Positions 1 to 8,457 of a DNA stretch of 64,000 nucleotides are shown here, piece by piece. The notes under the pieces were generated by a model. That model had not been told where the DNA came from. It was given only the letters and a program-made list of their open reading frames with translations, and ran no database searches. The stretch is from Streptomyces cyaneofuscatus (GTDB taxonomy: Bacteria; Actinomycetota; Actinomycetes; Streptomycetales; Streptomycetaceae), in assembly GCF_000718135.1 (NCBI RefSeq), contig NZ_JOEM01000027.1, forward strand, positions 13,621 to 77,620. Direction: 5' to 3'. The number at the start of each line of letters is the position of its first letter. The first letter of the stretch is position 1. Made by a program: the position numbers and the translations under genes.

Positions 1-1
1 G

Positions 2-961
2 GGCAACCCCGCGCCGCTCCGGCTGGGCACCCGGCGCTCCAAGCTCGCCATGGCCCAGTCCGGCCTCGTGGCCGAGGCGGTCCGCGAGGTGACCGGGCGC
101 GCCGTCGAGCTCGTCGAGATCACCACGTACGGGGACACCTCCCGTGAGCACCTGGCGCAGATCGGCGGCACCGGTGTGTTCGTCGCGGCCCTGCGCGAGG
201 CGCTGCTGCGGGGCGAGGTGGACTTCGCCGTCCACTCGCTCAAGGACCTGCCGACCGCCCAGCCCGACGACCTCGTGCTGGCCGCCGTGCCGCAGCGCGA
301 GGACCCGCGCGACGCCCTGGTGGCCCGCGACGGGCTGACCTTCGAGCAGCTGCCCGACGGCGCCCGCATCGGCACCGGTTCGCCGCGCCGGATGGCGCAG
401 CTCAACGCGTACGCCCGCTCGCACGGCCTGCGGATCGAGACCGTCCCCATCCGGGGCAACGTCGACACGCGGATCGGGTTCGTGCGGGACGGGGAGCTCG
501 ACGCGGTGGTTCTCGCCGCCGCCGGGCTCAGCCGTCTGGGCCGGACCGGTGAGGTGACCGACTTCCTGCCGGTCGACACCGTTTTGCCCGCTCCCGGCCA
601 GGGGGCACTGGCGATCGAGTGCGCTGCCACAAGCGCCGACCTCGCCGCCGCGCTCGCCGAGCTCGACGACCCGTACACCCGGGTCGCCGTGACCGCCGAA
701 CGTGCCCTGCTCGCCGCCCTGGAGGCCGGCTGCTCCGCACCTGTGGGTGCGCTGGCCGACCTCCTGGTCGACGGACAGGTTGTCAACGAACTGCGCCTGC
801 GCGGAGTCGTCGGTTCCACCGACGGTTCCTCGCTGGTACAGCTGTCCACCACCGGTCCCGTCCCCACGTCGCACGACGACGCGGCGGCCCTCGGTCGCGA
901 ACTCGCGTCCGAGATGCTCGCCAAGGGTGCGGCCGGTCTTATGGGGGAGCGAGCACTTTGA
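2..961 (+). CDS. hemC: hydroxymethylbilane synthase (porphobilinogen deaminase), 5' end outside window
   Basis: Cytoplasmic enzyme that polymerises four porphobilinogen molecules into hydroxymethylbilane during haem and corrin synthesis. The reading frame is open from base 2, upstream of the first ATG at 50. The residues encoded there (APLRLGTRRSKLAMAQS) are the family's conserved N-terminus, so the true start lies before the window. Visible hallmarks are HSLKDLPT, GTGSPRR, the RGNVDTR loop, and the dipyrromethane cofactor cysteine in LEAGCSAPVG. The stop codon overlaps the TTG start of the next gene, so translation is probably coupled. In Streptomyces this gene normally follows rex and hemA; those would lie just outside. 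Identity is certain; only the start is missing. Confidence 0.97.
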   Translation, partial: GNPAPLRLGTRRSKLAMAQSGLVAEAVREVTGRAVELVEITTYGDTSREHLAQIGGTGVFVAALREALLRGEVDFAVHSLKDLPTAQPDDLVLAAVPQREDPRDALVARDGLTFEQLPDGARIGTGSPRRMAQLNAYARSHGLRIETVPIRGNVDTRIGFVRDGELDAVVLAAAGLSRLGRTGEVTDFLPVDTVLPAPGQGALAIECAATSADLAAALAELDDPYTRVAVTAERALLAALEAGCSAPVGALADLLVDGQVVNELRLRGVVGSTDGSSLVQLSTTGPVPTSHDDAAALGRELASEMLAKGAAGLMGERAL

Positions 962-2628
962 GCCCCACCGGCCCCGCCGCATCCGACTTTCCTGCCCTGT
1001 CCCCACGAGGCCAGGTCACCTTCCTCGGCGCCGGTCCCGGCGACCCGGGACTGCTGACGCTGCGCGCCGTCGAGGCGCTTGCGAGCGCGGACGTCCTGGT
1101 CGCCGAACCGGACGTTCTCGACGTCGTTCGCGGCCATGCGCGGGCAGGCGTAAGCACGTCTGAGCTGACGGTTGTTGACGTGTCGTCAACAGCCGCCGGA
1201 GTACCCGTTCTCAGGGACGCGGCCAATCTTGTCATGGAGGCCGCGAAGGGCGGCAGGCGGGTGGTCCGTGCTGTCGCGGGCGACCCGGGCCTGGACGGCG
1301 ACGCGGGCGCGGAGATGCTCGCCTGCGCCGCCGCCGGGGTGCCCTTCGAGGTCGTCCCGGGCGTCGCGAACGCCGTCGGCGTGCCCGCGTACGCCGGGGT
1401 GCCGCTGCGGGACGCGCAGGGCGCCGATGTGCGCTTCGTCGACGCGCGTACGGCCTCCGACCGGTGCTGGAGCGAGGTCGGCGCGAGCGATGCGACCGCC
1501 GTCGTCTCCACCACGCTGGACTCGGTCGCCGCCGCCGCCGGCGAGCTGGTCTCGGCGGGCCGCAAGCCCGACACCCCGCTCACCGTGACGATCGCGGGCA
1601 CCACCACCCGCCAGCGGACCTGGACGGCGACCCTCGGGACGATCGCCCAGACCCTCAAGCAGGCGAAGGTGCTGCCCTCCCCGGAGGGGCACCGGCCGGT
1701 CATAGCCGTGGTCGGTGAGCGCAGCTCCGCCGCCCAGCGCGACCAGCTCGCGTGGTTCGAGTCCAAGCCGCTGTTCGGCTGGAAGGTGCTCGTGCCGCGC
1801 ACGAAGGAGCAGGCCGCTTCGCTCTCCGACCAGCTGCGTTCCTACGGCGCGGTGCCGCACGAGGTCCCGACGATCGCCGTCGAGCCGCCGCGTACGCCCC
1901 AGCAGATGGAGCGCGCGGTCAAGGGCCTGGTCACCGGGCGCTACGAGTGGATCGCCTTCACCAGCGTGAACGCCGTCAAGGCGGTGCGGGAGAAGTTCGA
2001 GGAGTACGGGCTCGACGCCCGTGCCTTCGCCGGGATCAAGGTCGCGGCCGTCGGTGAGCAGACGGCCGCCGCCCTGGTCGACTTCGGTGTGAAGCCGGAC
2101 CTGGTGCCCTCCGGTGAGCAGTCCGCCGCCGGGCTGCTGGAGGACTGGCCGCCCTACGACCCGGTCTTCGACCCGATCGACCGGGTGTTCCTGCCGCGCG
2201 CCGACATCGCCACCGAGACCCTGGTGGCCGGGCTGATCGAGCTGGGCTGGGAGGTCGACGACGTCACCGCGTACCGCACGGTCCGCGCCTCGCCGCCGCC
2301 GGCCGACACCCGCGAGGCGATCAAGGGCGGCGGCTTCGACGCGGTCCTGTTCACCTCGTCCTCGACCGTCCGGAACCTGGTCGGCATCGCGGGCAAGCCG
2401 CACAACGTGACCGTCATCGCGTGTATCGGCCCGGCCACCGCGAAGACCGCCGAGGAGCACGGCCTGCGCGTGGACGTCCTGTCCCCGGAGCCGTCCGTGC
2501 ACAAGCTCGCCGAGGCGCTCGCCGCCTTCGGCACGCAGCGGCGGGACGCGGCGAAGGAGGCCGGCGACCCGGTGACCCGGCCGAGCGAGCGGCGCCCGGG
2601 TGCGCGCAGGCGCCGGACGACGACGTAG
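958..2628 (+). CDS. hemD: fused uroporphyrinogen-III C-methyltransferase / uroporphyrinogen-III synthase
   Basis: Bifunctional protein of 556 residues. The N-terminal part (about 15-260) is an SAM-dependent tetrapyrrole methylase, with the glycine-rich FLGAGPGDPGLLTLRA motif. The C-terminal part (about 275-530) is the HemD fold, which cyclises hydroxymethylbilane to uroporphyrinogen III (WIAFTSVNAV and FTSSSTV segments). I place the start at TTG 958, which shares bases with the hemC stop (TTGA) and follows a GGGGGAG ribosome site at about 943. An in-frame ATG at 619 lies deep inside hemC and is rejected. The C-terminus is a basic RRPGARRRR tail. The methylase half feeds sirohaem and cobalamin, so this gene sits at the branch point of the pathway. 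Confidence 0.93.
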   Translation: MSPTGPAASDFPALSPRGQVTFLGAGPGDPGLLTLRAVEALASADVLVAEPDVLDVVRGHARAGVSTSELTVVDVSSTAAGVPVLRDAANLVMEAAKGGRRVVRAVAGDPGLDGDAGAEMLACAAAGVPFEVVPGVANAVGVPAYAGVPLRDAQGADVRFVDARTASDRCWSEVGASDATAVVSTTLDSVAAAAGELVSAGRKPDTPLTVTIAGTTTRQRTWTATLGTIAQTLKQAKVLPSPEGHRPVIAVVGERSSAAQRDQLAWFESKPLFGWKVLVPRTKEQAASLSDQLRSYGAVPHEVPTIAVEPPRTPQQMERAVKGLVTGRYEWIAFTSVNAVKAVREKFEEYGLDARAFAGIKVAAVGEQTAAALVDFGVKPDLVPSGEQSAAGLLEDWPPYDPVFDPIDRVFLPRADIATETLVAGLIELGWEVDDVTAYRTVRASPPPADTREAIKGGGFDAVLFTSSSTVRNLVGIAGKPHNVTVIACIGPATAKTAEEHGLRVDVLSPEPSVHKLAEALAAFGTQRRDAAKEAGDPVTRPSERRPGARRRRTTT

Positions 2629-2647
2629 TAGCAGTACGAGGGTGGGT

Positions 2648-2687
2648 GGGCCCGGTCGCTTCGGCGGCCGGGCCCGTCGTCTTTTTC
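2648..2687 (+). terminator. intrinsic terminator after hemD
   Basis: An 8-bp G+C stem (GGGCCCGG at 2648 pairing with CCGGGCCC at 2668) is followed closely by a run of five T. It sits 20 bases after the hemD stop and about 50 before hemB, so hemB is probably transcribed mainly from its own promoter. Confidence 0.75.
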
Positions 2688-2737
2688 CGGCACAGGTGTC
2701 GGTAAGCGGGTGGTAGGGGCGGGTCTATCGTCGAAGG

Positions 2738-3745
2738 ATGACTGCGTACGGAAACTTCCCCGGCTCCCGCCCCCGGCGGCTGCGGACGACCCCGGCGATG
2801 CGGCGGATGGTCGCCGAGACCCGGCTCGACCCGGCGAACCTGATCCTCCCCGCGTTCGTACGGGAGGGCATCGACGCCCCGGTCGCCGTCTCGGCCATGC
2901 CCGGCGTGTACCAGCACACCCTGGACACCCTGCGGAAGGCGGCCGTCGAGGCGGTGACGGCCGGGGTCTCGGGGATCATGCTCTTCGGCGTCCCGGAGGA
3001 CGCGAAGAAGGACGCCCGGGGCACGGCGGGCACCGACCCCGACGGCATCCTCCAGCTCGGGCTGCGCGCGGTCCGCGAGGAGGTCGGCGACGACCTGGTG
3101 ATCATGTCGGACCTGTGCCTGGACGAGTTCACCGACCACGGCCACTGCGGGGTCCTGGACGCCGAAGGGCGGGTGGACAACGACGCGACGCTGGAGCGGT
3201 ACGCGGAGATGGCCCAGGTCCAGGCGGATGCCGGGGCCCATGTGGTGGGTCCCAGCGGGATGATGGACGGCCAGGTCGGCGTGGTCCGCGACGCTCTGGA
3301 CCAGACCGGGTACGAGGACGTGTCGATCCTCGCCTACACCGTGAAGTACACCTCCGCCTTCTACGGCCCCTTCCGTGAGGCCGTCGGCTCCTCGCTGACC
3401 GGCGACCGCAAGACCTACCAGCAGGACCCGGCCAACGCCCGGGAGTCGCTGCGGGAGCTGGCGCTCGACCTGGAGGAGGGCGCCGACATGGTGATGGTGA
3501 AGCCCGCCGGACCGTATCTGGACATCCTCGCCAAGGTCGCGGAGTCCGTGCACGTGCCGGTCGCGGCGTACCAGATCAGCGGCGAGTACGCGATGATCGA
3601 GGCCGCCGCCGAGAAGGGCTGGATCGACCGGGACAAGGCGATCCTGGAGAGCCTGACCGGGATCCGGCGGGCCGGGGCGCAGATGATCCTCACCTACTGG
3701 GCGACCGAGGTCGCCCAGTGGCTCGGAGGGCCGGGCAGGAACTGA
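2738..3745 (+). CDS. hemB: delta-aminolevulinic acid dehydratase (porphobilinogen synthase)
   Basis: Condenses two 5-aminolevulinate molecules to porphobilinogen in the cytoplasm. The protein has 335 residues, the usual length. The two Schiff-base lysine regions are present: [13 protein letters not shown] around residue 205 and [12 protein letters not shown] around 255. The metal site reads [14 protein letters not shown]: the middle cysteine of zinc-type enzymes is Asp here, as in Mg/K-dependent actinobacterial and plant enzymes. Start ATG 2738 fits the family N-terminus ([12 protein letters not shown]). The stop codon falls in the first copy of a 26-bp repeat shared with the convergent gene at 3804. 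Confidence 0.96.
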   Translation: MTAYGNFPGSRPRRLRTTPAMRRMVAETRLDPANLILPAFVREGIDAPVAVSAMPGVYQHTLDTLRKAAVEAVTAGVSGIMLFGVPEDAKKDARGTAGTDPDGILQLGLRAVREEVGDDLVIMSDLCLDEFTDHGHCGVLDAEGRVDNDATLERYAEMAQVQADAGAHVVGPSGMMDGQVGVVRDALDQTGYEDVSILAYTVKYTSAFYGPFREAVGSSLTGDRKTYQQDPANARESLRELALDLEEGADMVMVKPAGPYLDILAKVAESVHVPVAAYQISGEYAMIEAAAEKGWIDRDKAILESLTGIRRAGAQMILTYWATEVAQWLGGPGRN

Positions 3746-3816
3746 GCGCGCTCAGGGCCCGCCGGAACTGAGGATGCTCAGGGTCCGCCGGAACTGAGGG
3801 CGCTCAGGGTCCGCCT
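3739..3816. repeat. three tandem 26-bp repeats, each with a CTGAG-N4-CTCAG dyad
   Basis: Copies start at 3739, 3765 and 3791. Each begins GAACTGAG, holds the inverted repeat CTGAG-N4-CTCAG and ends with a variant of GGGTCCGCC. The hemB stop (TGA, 3743-3745) lies in copy 1, and the stop of the opposite-strand gene (3804-3806) lies in copy 3. The array therefore joins two convergent genes and could act as a bidirectional terminator made of stacked hairpins. Confidence 0.85.
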
Positions 3817-4292
3817 GCTCCGGTCTCCTGGAGCCGGTGGGCCTCCTTGATGGAGAACCGGGCGCTGTCCCGTACGAGCGGGTCCTGGTCCGCGCGGGCG
3901 GTGGAGTCCAGGGCCATCGCGACCAGCGGGTCCGAGGTGTAGGGCGCGAGCGACATCGCCGCGTACTGGCGGACCAGGTCCTCCTCCGGTTCCCGCAGGG
4001 CGGTGAGCAGGGCGCGGCCCGCGCGGCGGCGGAGGTCGGGGTCGTCCGGGGGCCAGACCCGCAGGACGGTGGCGCTCTCCACGCGGGCGAGGTCGTACTC
4101 CTCCGCGTCGGCGACCACCGAGACGAGGAACGGCAACGCCTGCGCGTTGGCGTCCAGTTCGGTGATGATCTCGCGCTTGCGGTCACTGCCGGGGGGCAGT
4201 GCGCGGTACTCGGCTATCAGGCGTTCGGCGGCTTCGGCCGCTGCCGCCGCTGCCGTGGTCGGGGGGTGCGTGTCGTTCATGGGGGTGGACAC
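3804..4292 (-). CDS. small HEAT-repeat-like protein of unknown function
   Basis: Encodes 162 residues. After an Ala-rich N-terminal stretch the sequence is almost entirely amphipathic helix. Repeating blocks such as RRRAGRALLTALREPEEDLVR and YAAMSLAPYTSDPLVAMAL look like degenerate HEAT/PBS-lyase repeats that mediate protein contacts. No catalytic motif or membrane segment is visible. GTG 4292 is taken as the start; an in-frame ATG at 4280 is an alternative. It begins 6 bases after the stop of the membrane-protein gene at 4299-4640 on the same strand, so the two probably form a small operon. Role unknown. Confidence 0.75.
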   Translation of the reverse strand: MSTPMNDTHPPTTAAAAAAEAAERLIAEYRALPPGSDRKREIITELDANAQALPFLVSVVADAEEYDLARVESATVLRVWPPDDPDLRRRAGRALLTALREPEEDLVRQYAAMSLAPYTSDPLVAMALDSTARADQDPLVRDSARFSIKEAHRLQETGAGGP

Positions 4293-4298
4293 TTTCTG

Positions 4299-4640
4299 TC
4301 AGGGCCAGTCGACCAGTGCCATGAATGCTACGAAAGTGACCATCGCGGTGGCAGGTGCGGCCAGTGCCAGGCCCACGCGCCGGGCCATGTTGCGCATCTG
4401 CCAGGGCACGGTCCAGCTGGCGACCAGCGCCATCACGGCCAGGAGCAGACCCACGCACAGGACGGTCCACGCCGGCACGAAGCTCGCGTCGAAACGGGCG
4501 GCCTCGGTGCCGTCGCAGGAGTCGCAGGACATCGGGGTGAGCCCGCCGATGAAGAGGGCGGTGAGCCCCATCGGCAGGGTCACGAGCGTGCAGACCAGCG
4601 GGGCGATCCAGGCGCGGGGGTCGCGTGCGGTGTCGGGCAT
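4299..4640 (-). CDS. small multi-span membrane protein
   Basis: Encodes 113 residues with three predicted membrane segments: about residues 11-32 (APLVCTLVTLPMGLTALFIG), 55-75 (AWTVLCVGLLLAVMALVAS) and 88-110. A CDSC motif lies in the loop after the first segment and could form a disulfide or bind metal. No family was recognised. It is the first gene of a likely two-gene unit with the HEAT-like protein downstream on the same strand. Confidence 0.75.
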   Translation of the reverse strand: MPDTARDPRAWIAPLVCTLVTLPMGLTALFIGGLTPMSCDSCDGTEAARFDASFVPAWTVLCVGLLLAVMALVASWTVPWQMRNMARRVGLALAAPATAMVTFVAFMALVDWP

Positions 4641-4703
4641 GCGTACGAGTCAACCCCGGGCGGCGGCCGCCCGCATGAGTACGGGTGCTCAGCCGACAGC
4701 CGT

Positions 4704-6704
4704 TCACGCCCGCGCGTCGAGCCAGGCGCGGGCCTCGCTCCGTTCCCCTTCCGTGAGGGCCGGGCGGACCTGGTCCGGGTGGCGCAGGACGTGGTGGCCG
4801 CGGGCCGCCGCCAGGCCGATCGCGCGGGCCCCGGCGGAGAGGCGTGGGTCGTCCGCCACTTCCCGGGCGCGCTGCCACCAGCCGCGGCTGCGCGGGTCGA
4901 GGGCGTAGTGCCACAGCGGTTGGGCGGGGTCGGCCACGCCGATCAGGACCCGGTGCAGGACGTGCTGCCGGATGCCCGGCTCGCCGATCAGCCGCTCGGC
5001 GACCAGCAGCGGGTGCGTGCCGTCGAGCCGGGCGCGGAGCAGGACCCAGGTCATCAGGTGGCCGGTGTCGTGGCCGCCGGAGACCGTGAACTCCCAGAGC
5101 TCGGCGGCCCGGGCCTCGTCCGGCGCGCCCAGGTGGGTGAGGAGGCGGAGCGGGGCCTTCCAGAGCGGCTTGGGCCTCGCCCACCAGGCCAGCAGGTCGT
5201 GAGCGGCCGGGTGGGCGAGGTCCTGGGCGAGGCAGGTGAGGGTGACCAGGGGGTGGCGCCACTCGGTGTACGTGGTGCGGTACTGCTTGGTCAGCTCCTT
5301 CTTCCAGCGCGGCAGGAGGGCGAGCAGCTCTGTTTCGCCGGCCTCGCCGTGGGCGTGGAGCAGCTCCAGGCAGAAGGCGACGCCCTGGACGCCGGTGGTG
5401 GGGTCGGCCAGCCGGTCCCGCAGCCATCGGATGTCGGCGGGGGAGAGCGTGCGGTAGCGGTGCCAGATGTCGCACAGCCCGCCCTCGTGGCCGGTGAGGT
5501 CGGGGCCGGTGCCCGCGAGCAGGCCGTCGCGGGCGGTCTCGTACCGGTCGGCCGCGGCGGACACCTCCGCCTCGCCGATCCCGGTGAGCCGTGCGGCCTT
5601 CTCCCGTACGTGGCCGACCTGGTCGTACGCCGCTCGCGCGGCCGCCACGCGCAGGGGGTGCGGCAGCCGGTCGTCCGTGGCGAACCGGACGGCGGTGAGG
5701 GCGGAGAAGGCCTGGGCGGCGCCGCGGTCCGCTTCCGGGTGGGCGGTGCGCCAGTCCTGCGTCACGGCGGTGCGCAGCGCGGCCAGCAGGGCGGCCTGGG
5801 CAGCGGGCCGGGCGGGGAGCTCCTCGGAGAGCGCACGGGCGGCCCCGAGCGGGTCCGGGTCGTGGAGCGTGCGGTGCGTACGGAACCAGGCGGAGACGGC
5901 CCGGTCGTCCCCGGCGAGCACCGTCGCGCGCAGGGCGGCCAGAGCCCGTTCCGAGGGGTGCTCGGCGAGGGTGTCGGCCGCATCCGGGCCGAGGGCGGGG
6001 GCCACGTCCCAGGCCTCCTCCCGCTCCTGACGCAGCAGCGCGTTCAGCACGGGCCGCCGGCCGGGCCACGCGGAGAGCCGCCCGGCGTACTCCTCCTGCC
6101 AGGCGGCCAGCAGCCGTGACGTCTCGTCCGGCGTCAGCGCCTTCCGCAGCTCCAGCGCGGCGGCGAACCCCGCGACCCGTGGCAGCTCGACCGGAGAGGC
6201 CAGCCGGTCGTGCAGCCAACGCTCCTCGGGCCCGGTGAGGGGGGCAGGGGAGCCGTGGTGGCGGGACGTGCCGATCCGGTCGAGGAACTGGCGTACCCCG
6301 GCCTCGTCCTGCGGATCGGGCAGGCCGTCGGCGTCCCGCTCCGTGACCCGGTCCAGCTGGAACGCGCCCTGCGGGCCGCCGCTGACGATCCGGTAGCCGG
6401 GCGGACCTTCGCCGAGACCGGCGGCGACCGTGGCGTGATCGCCGCCCCAGTGCAGGTACAACGGGCCCGTGAGAGCGCCGGAACGGTCGAAGGCGGCATG
6501 GGACTGCCAGTGCCAGTACGCGAAGGAGGCACCCCCGGCGATGCCCCGGGCCGCGAACAGCTCGGCGGCGTCCTCATGGCCGTCGGACTGGGTGTAGCGG
6601 CTGCGGGTCGGCGGCGGCAGGGCGGCGAAGCCGTCGCCGCCCAGGCCGCGCCACCATGCCGTGATCCGGGAGAGGTCGGAGCGCCGCTGTGCCGTCAGTC
6701 CCAC
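4704..6704 (-). CDS. large alpha-helical protein of unknown function, overlapping the DUF4253 gene
   Basis: About 666 residues. The N-terminal region (1-130) is mixed, with aromatic motifs such as FAYWHWQSHAAFD and LYLHWGGDH. The rest is rich in Ala, Leu and Arg, with helical repeats and many Trp/His-containing blocks (LLAWWARPKPLWKAPLRLL, GGHDTGHLMTWVLLRARL), suggesting a helical solenoid. No catalytic motif was recognised. I place the start at GTG 6704, giving a 10-base overlap with the upstream DUF4253 gene; GTG 6716 is also possible. Longer extensions upstream lie in the shadow of that gene. The overlap implies coupled translation and perhaps a joint role. Confidence 0.7.
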   Translation of the reverse strand: MGLTAQRRSDLSRITAWWRGLGGDGFAALPPPTRSRYTQSDGHEDAAELFAARGIAGGASFAYWHWQSHAAFDRSGALTGPLYLHWGGDHATVAAGLGEGPPGYRIVSGGPQGAFQLDRVTERDADGLPDPQDEAGVRQFLDRIGTSRHHGSPAPLTGPEERWLHDRLASPVELPRVAGFAAALELRKALTPDETSRLLAAWQEEYAGRLSAWPGRRPVLNALLRQEREEAWDVAPALGPDAADTLAEHPSERALAALRATVLAGDDRAVSAWFRTHRTLHDPDPLGAARALSEELPARPAAQAALLAALRTAVTQDWRTAHPEADRGAAQAFSALTAVRFATDDRLPHPLRVAAARAAYDQVGHVREKAARLTGIGEAEVSAAADRYETARDGLLAGTGPDLTGHEGGLCDIWHRYRTLSPADIRWLRDRLADPTTGVQGVAFCLELLHAHGEAGETELLALLPRWKKELTKQYRTTYTEWRHPLVTLTCLAQDLAHPAAHDLLAWWARPKPLWKAPLRLLTHLGAPDEARAAELWEFTVSGGHDTGHLMTWVLLRARLDGTHPLLVAERLIGEPGIRQHVLHRVLIGVADPAQPLWHYALDPRSRGWWQRAREVADDPRLSAGARAIGLAAARGHHVLRHPDQVRPALTEGERSEARAWLDARA

Positions 6705-7516
6705 CAGAACGACCACACTTCCTGGTCGAGGACGTGCTTCTCCGCGTACGCGTCGAGGTCGTACGGCGGGGACTGGTCGATGTTGTCCGGGCAGAACGCG
6801 TAGTGCTCGGCGGCCAGCGCGCGGGCCTCCTCCGGGGTGGTCGGCGGGCGGCCCACGGAGACGATCATCGTGTCGAAGCCGAGCACCACGACCCGGGCGT
6901 CGTAGCGGTCCTCCCAGGAGCGGAGCACCGCGCAGAGCCGGGCCACGTCGTTCTCGTGGTTCACCGGGCCGGACCAGCCGATCGCCGCCGGTATGTCCGC
7001 GCTGCGACGGGCCGGGACGAGGGCCATCCGGGCGCCGCCGAGCCAGCTGTCCGGGTCGGCCGTGATCACGCCCGCCAGGCCCGCGGCCGCCTCGTCCGGG
7101 TCCTCGCCGGCCTCCTGCGGCGTCGGGGCGAGACCGGGCCAGGAGCCGGCGGAGCGCTCCGAATCGTCGCCGGCCTCGCTGACCTCGCCGACCTCGTCGT
7201 CCGCGTAGTCCGTCCAGTACCCCGCCAGCACCTCGTCGGCGTCGTGGTCGCCCGGATACGTCGTGGTGTCCGGGCACAGGTCCCACTCCTCGGGCCACTG
7301 GCCGCGCGAGCCCCCGTTGACCAGCACCGGCAGCAGCCCGAGCCGCCGCCCGGCCGCCCGCAGGGCCGTCCAGTCACGGGGAGCGGCGGGCCCGTCCGCG
7401 TACCAGAGCAGCGGTTCGTGCCAGGGGCCGTCCAGGGTGGCGTCCACCAGGGAGCCGGGCGGGAGGTCCAGGCCCGAGGAGGCCAGGGAGGGCAGGGGAT
7501 TCGGGAGCGTCGCCAT
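6695..7516 (-). CDS. DUF4253 domain-containing protein
   Basis: Encodes 273 residues. The C-terminal half matches the DUF4253 type: IGWSGPVNHENDVARLCAVLRSWEDRYDARVVVLGFDTMIVSVGRPP, then AEHYAFCPDNIDQSP and a Trp-rich end (VWSFWWD). The N-terminal 100 residues are acidic and Gly-rich. ATG 7516 is chosen because the protein becomes plausible from MATLPNPLP; upstream codons are shadow. It is the first gene of an overlapping pair with the long helical protein. DUF4253 proteins are cytosolic and uncharacterised, often seen in accessory regions. Confidence 0.85.
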   Translation of the reverse strand: MATLPNPLPSLASSGLDLPPGSLVDATLDGPWHEPLLWYADGPAAPRDWTALRAAGRRLGLLPVLVNGGSRGQWPEEWDLCPDTTTYPGDHDADEVLAGYWTDYADDEVGEVSEAGDDSERSAGSWPGLAPTPQEAGEDPDEAAAGLAGVITADPDSWLGGARMALVPARRSADIPAAIGWSGPVNHENDVARLCAVLRSWEDRYDARVVVLGFDTMIVSVGRPPTTPEEARALAAEHYAFCPDNIDQSPPYDLDAYAEKHVLDQEVWSFWWD

Positions 7517-7651
7517 GGTGGTGACTCTAGGGGGCACCACTGACAGCCCCCGGATGACCAGGACAGGACCCCGGATGACGGGGAGAGGACCAGGGGCGGG
7601 CGGCCGTCCTCGGACATAGGGTGAGACCTCCGCGACGGACAGGAGGCCGTG

Positions 7652-8335
7652 ATGACCGGGACGACGACGGCGCAGGTCATGGCCGAACTGGCCGGCCTCG
7701 ACGACCCGAAGATGCGCGCGGTCAACGAGAAGCACGGCGACGACCACGGCGTCCACCTCGGCAAGCTGCGCGCTCTCGCCAAGCGGCTGAAGACGCAGCA
7801 GGACCTGGCCCGCGAACTCTGGGCGACCGATGACACCGCCGCCCGGCTCCTGGCGATCCTGGTCTCGCGGCCGAAGGCCTACGGCCGCGACGAGCTGGAC
7901 ACCATGCTGCGCGAGGCGCGCGCCCCCAAGGTGCACGACTGGCTCGTCAACTACGTGGTCAAGAAGAGCCCGCACGCCGAGGAGCTGCGCCTCGCCTGGA
8001 CGGAGGACCCCGACCCCGTGGTCGCGAGCGCCGGGTGGGCGCTGACGACCGAGCGGGTGGCGAAGAAGCCCGACGGACTCCACCTCGACGGGCTGCTGGA
8101 CACCGTGGAGGCGGAGATGAAGGACGCTCCGGACCGCCTCCAGTGGGCGATGAACCACTGCCTGGCCCAGATCGGCATCGAGCACCCCGGACACCGCGCC
8201 CGCGCGGTCGCCATCGGTGAGCGCCTGGAGGTGCTCAAGGACTACCCGACCCCGCCGAACTGCACGTCGCCGTTCGCGCCGGCGTGGATCGCCGAGATGG
8301 TGCGCCGGCAGGAGGAGAAGCAGGCCGCGAAGTAG
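7652..8335 (+). CDS. DNA alkylation repair protein, AlkD-like HEAT fold
   Basis: Encodes 227 residues of mostly helical sequence resembling the DNA alkylation repair (AlkC/AlkD-type) family. In characterised members a HEAT-like solenoid excises alkylated bases. Visible segments are NEKHGDDHGVHLGKLRALAKRL, VHDWLVNYVVKKSP and a GHRARAVAIGERL helix near the C-terminus, followed by a CTSPFAPAWI motif. ATG 7652 is preferred over GTG 7649 because AGGAGG ends 5 bases before it. It is divergent from the DUF4253 gene. Catalytic Asp/Trp residues could not be assigned with confidence, so activity is inferred from family only. Confidence 0.8.
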   Translation: MTGTTTAQVMAELAGLDDPKMRAVNEKHGDDHGVHLGKLRALAKRLKTQQDLARELWATDDTAARLLAILVSRPKAYGRDELDTMLREARAPKVHDWLVNYVVKKSPHAEELRLAWTEDPDPVVASAGWALTTERVAKKPDGLHLDGLLDTVEAEMKDAPDRLQWAMNHCLAQIGIEHPGHRARAVAIGERLEVLKDYPTPPNCTSPFAPAWIAEMVRRQEEKQAAK

Positions 8336-8457
8336 AGGGACCGCGAGAGGGACGTACGGGTGACATCTCCTGACTCGGCTCCGCAGGAGGGCCGTCCGGC
8401 CGGTGCGCGCGTATCGTCGCGGTGGCCTGTTCCCGGCGACCTCATGTGGGTGGTTCC

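Noticed and set aside
619..957. Upstream extension of the cobA-hemD frame to ATG 619
   Set aside because: It overlaps hemC almost entirely and encodes Arg/Gly-rich shadow sequence; TTG 958 has a ribosome site and a stop-start overlap.
3837..6119. 760-codon open frame on the plus strand
   Set aside because: It lies opposite the helical-protein gene; composition (Gly/Arg/Val-rich, no domain) is that of an antisense shadow in high-GC DNA.
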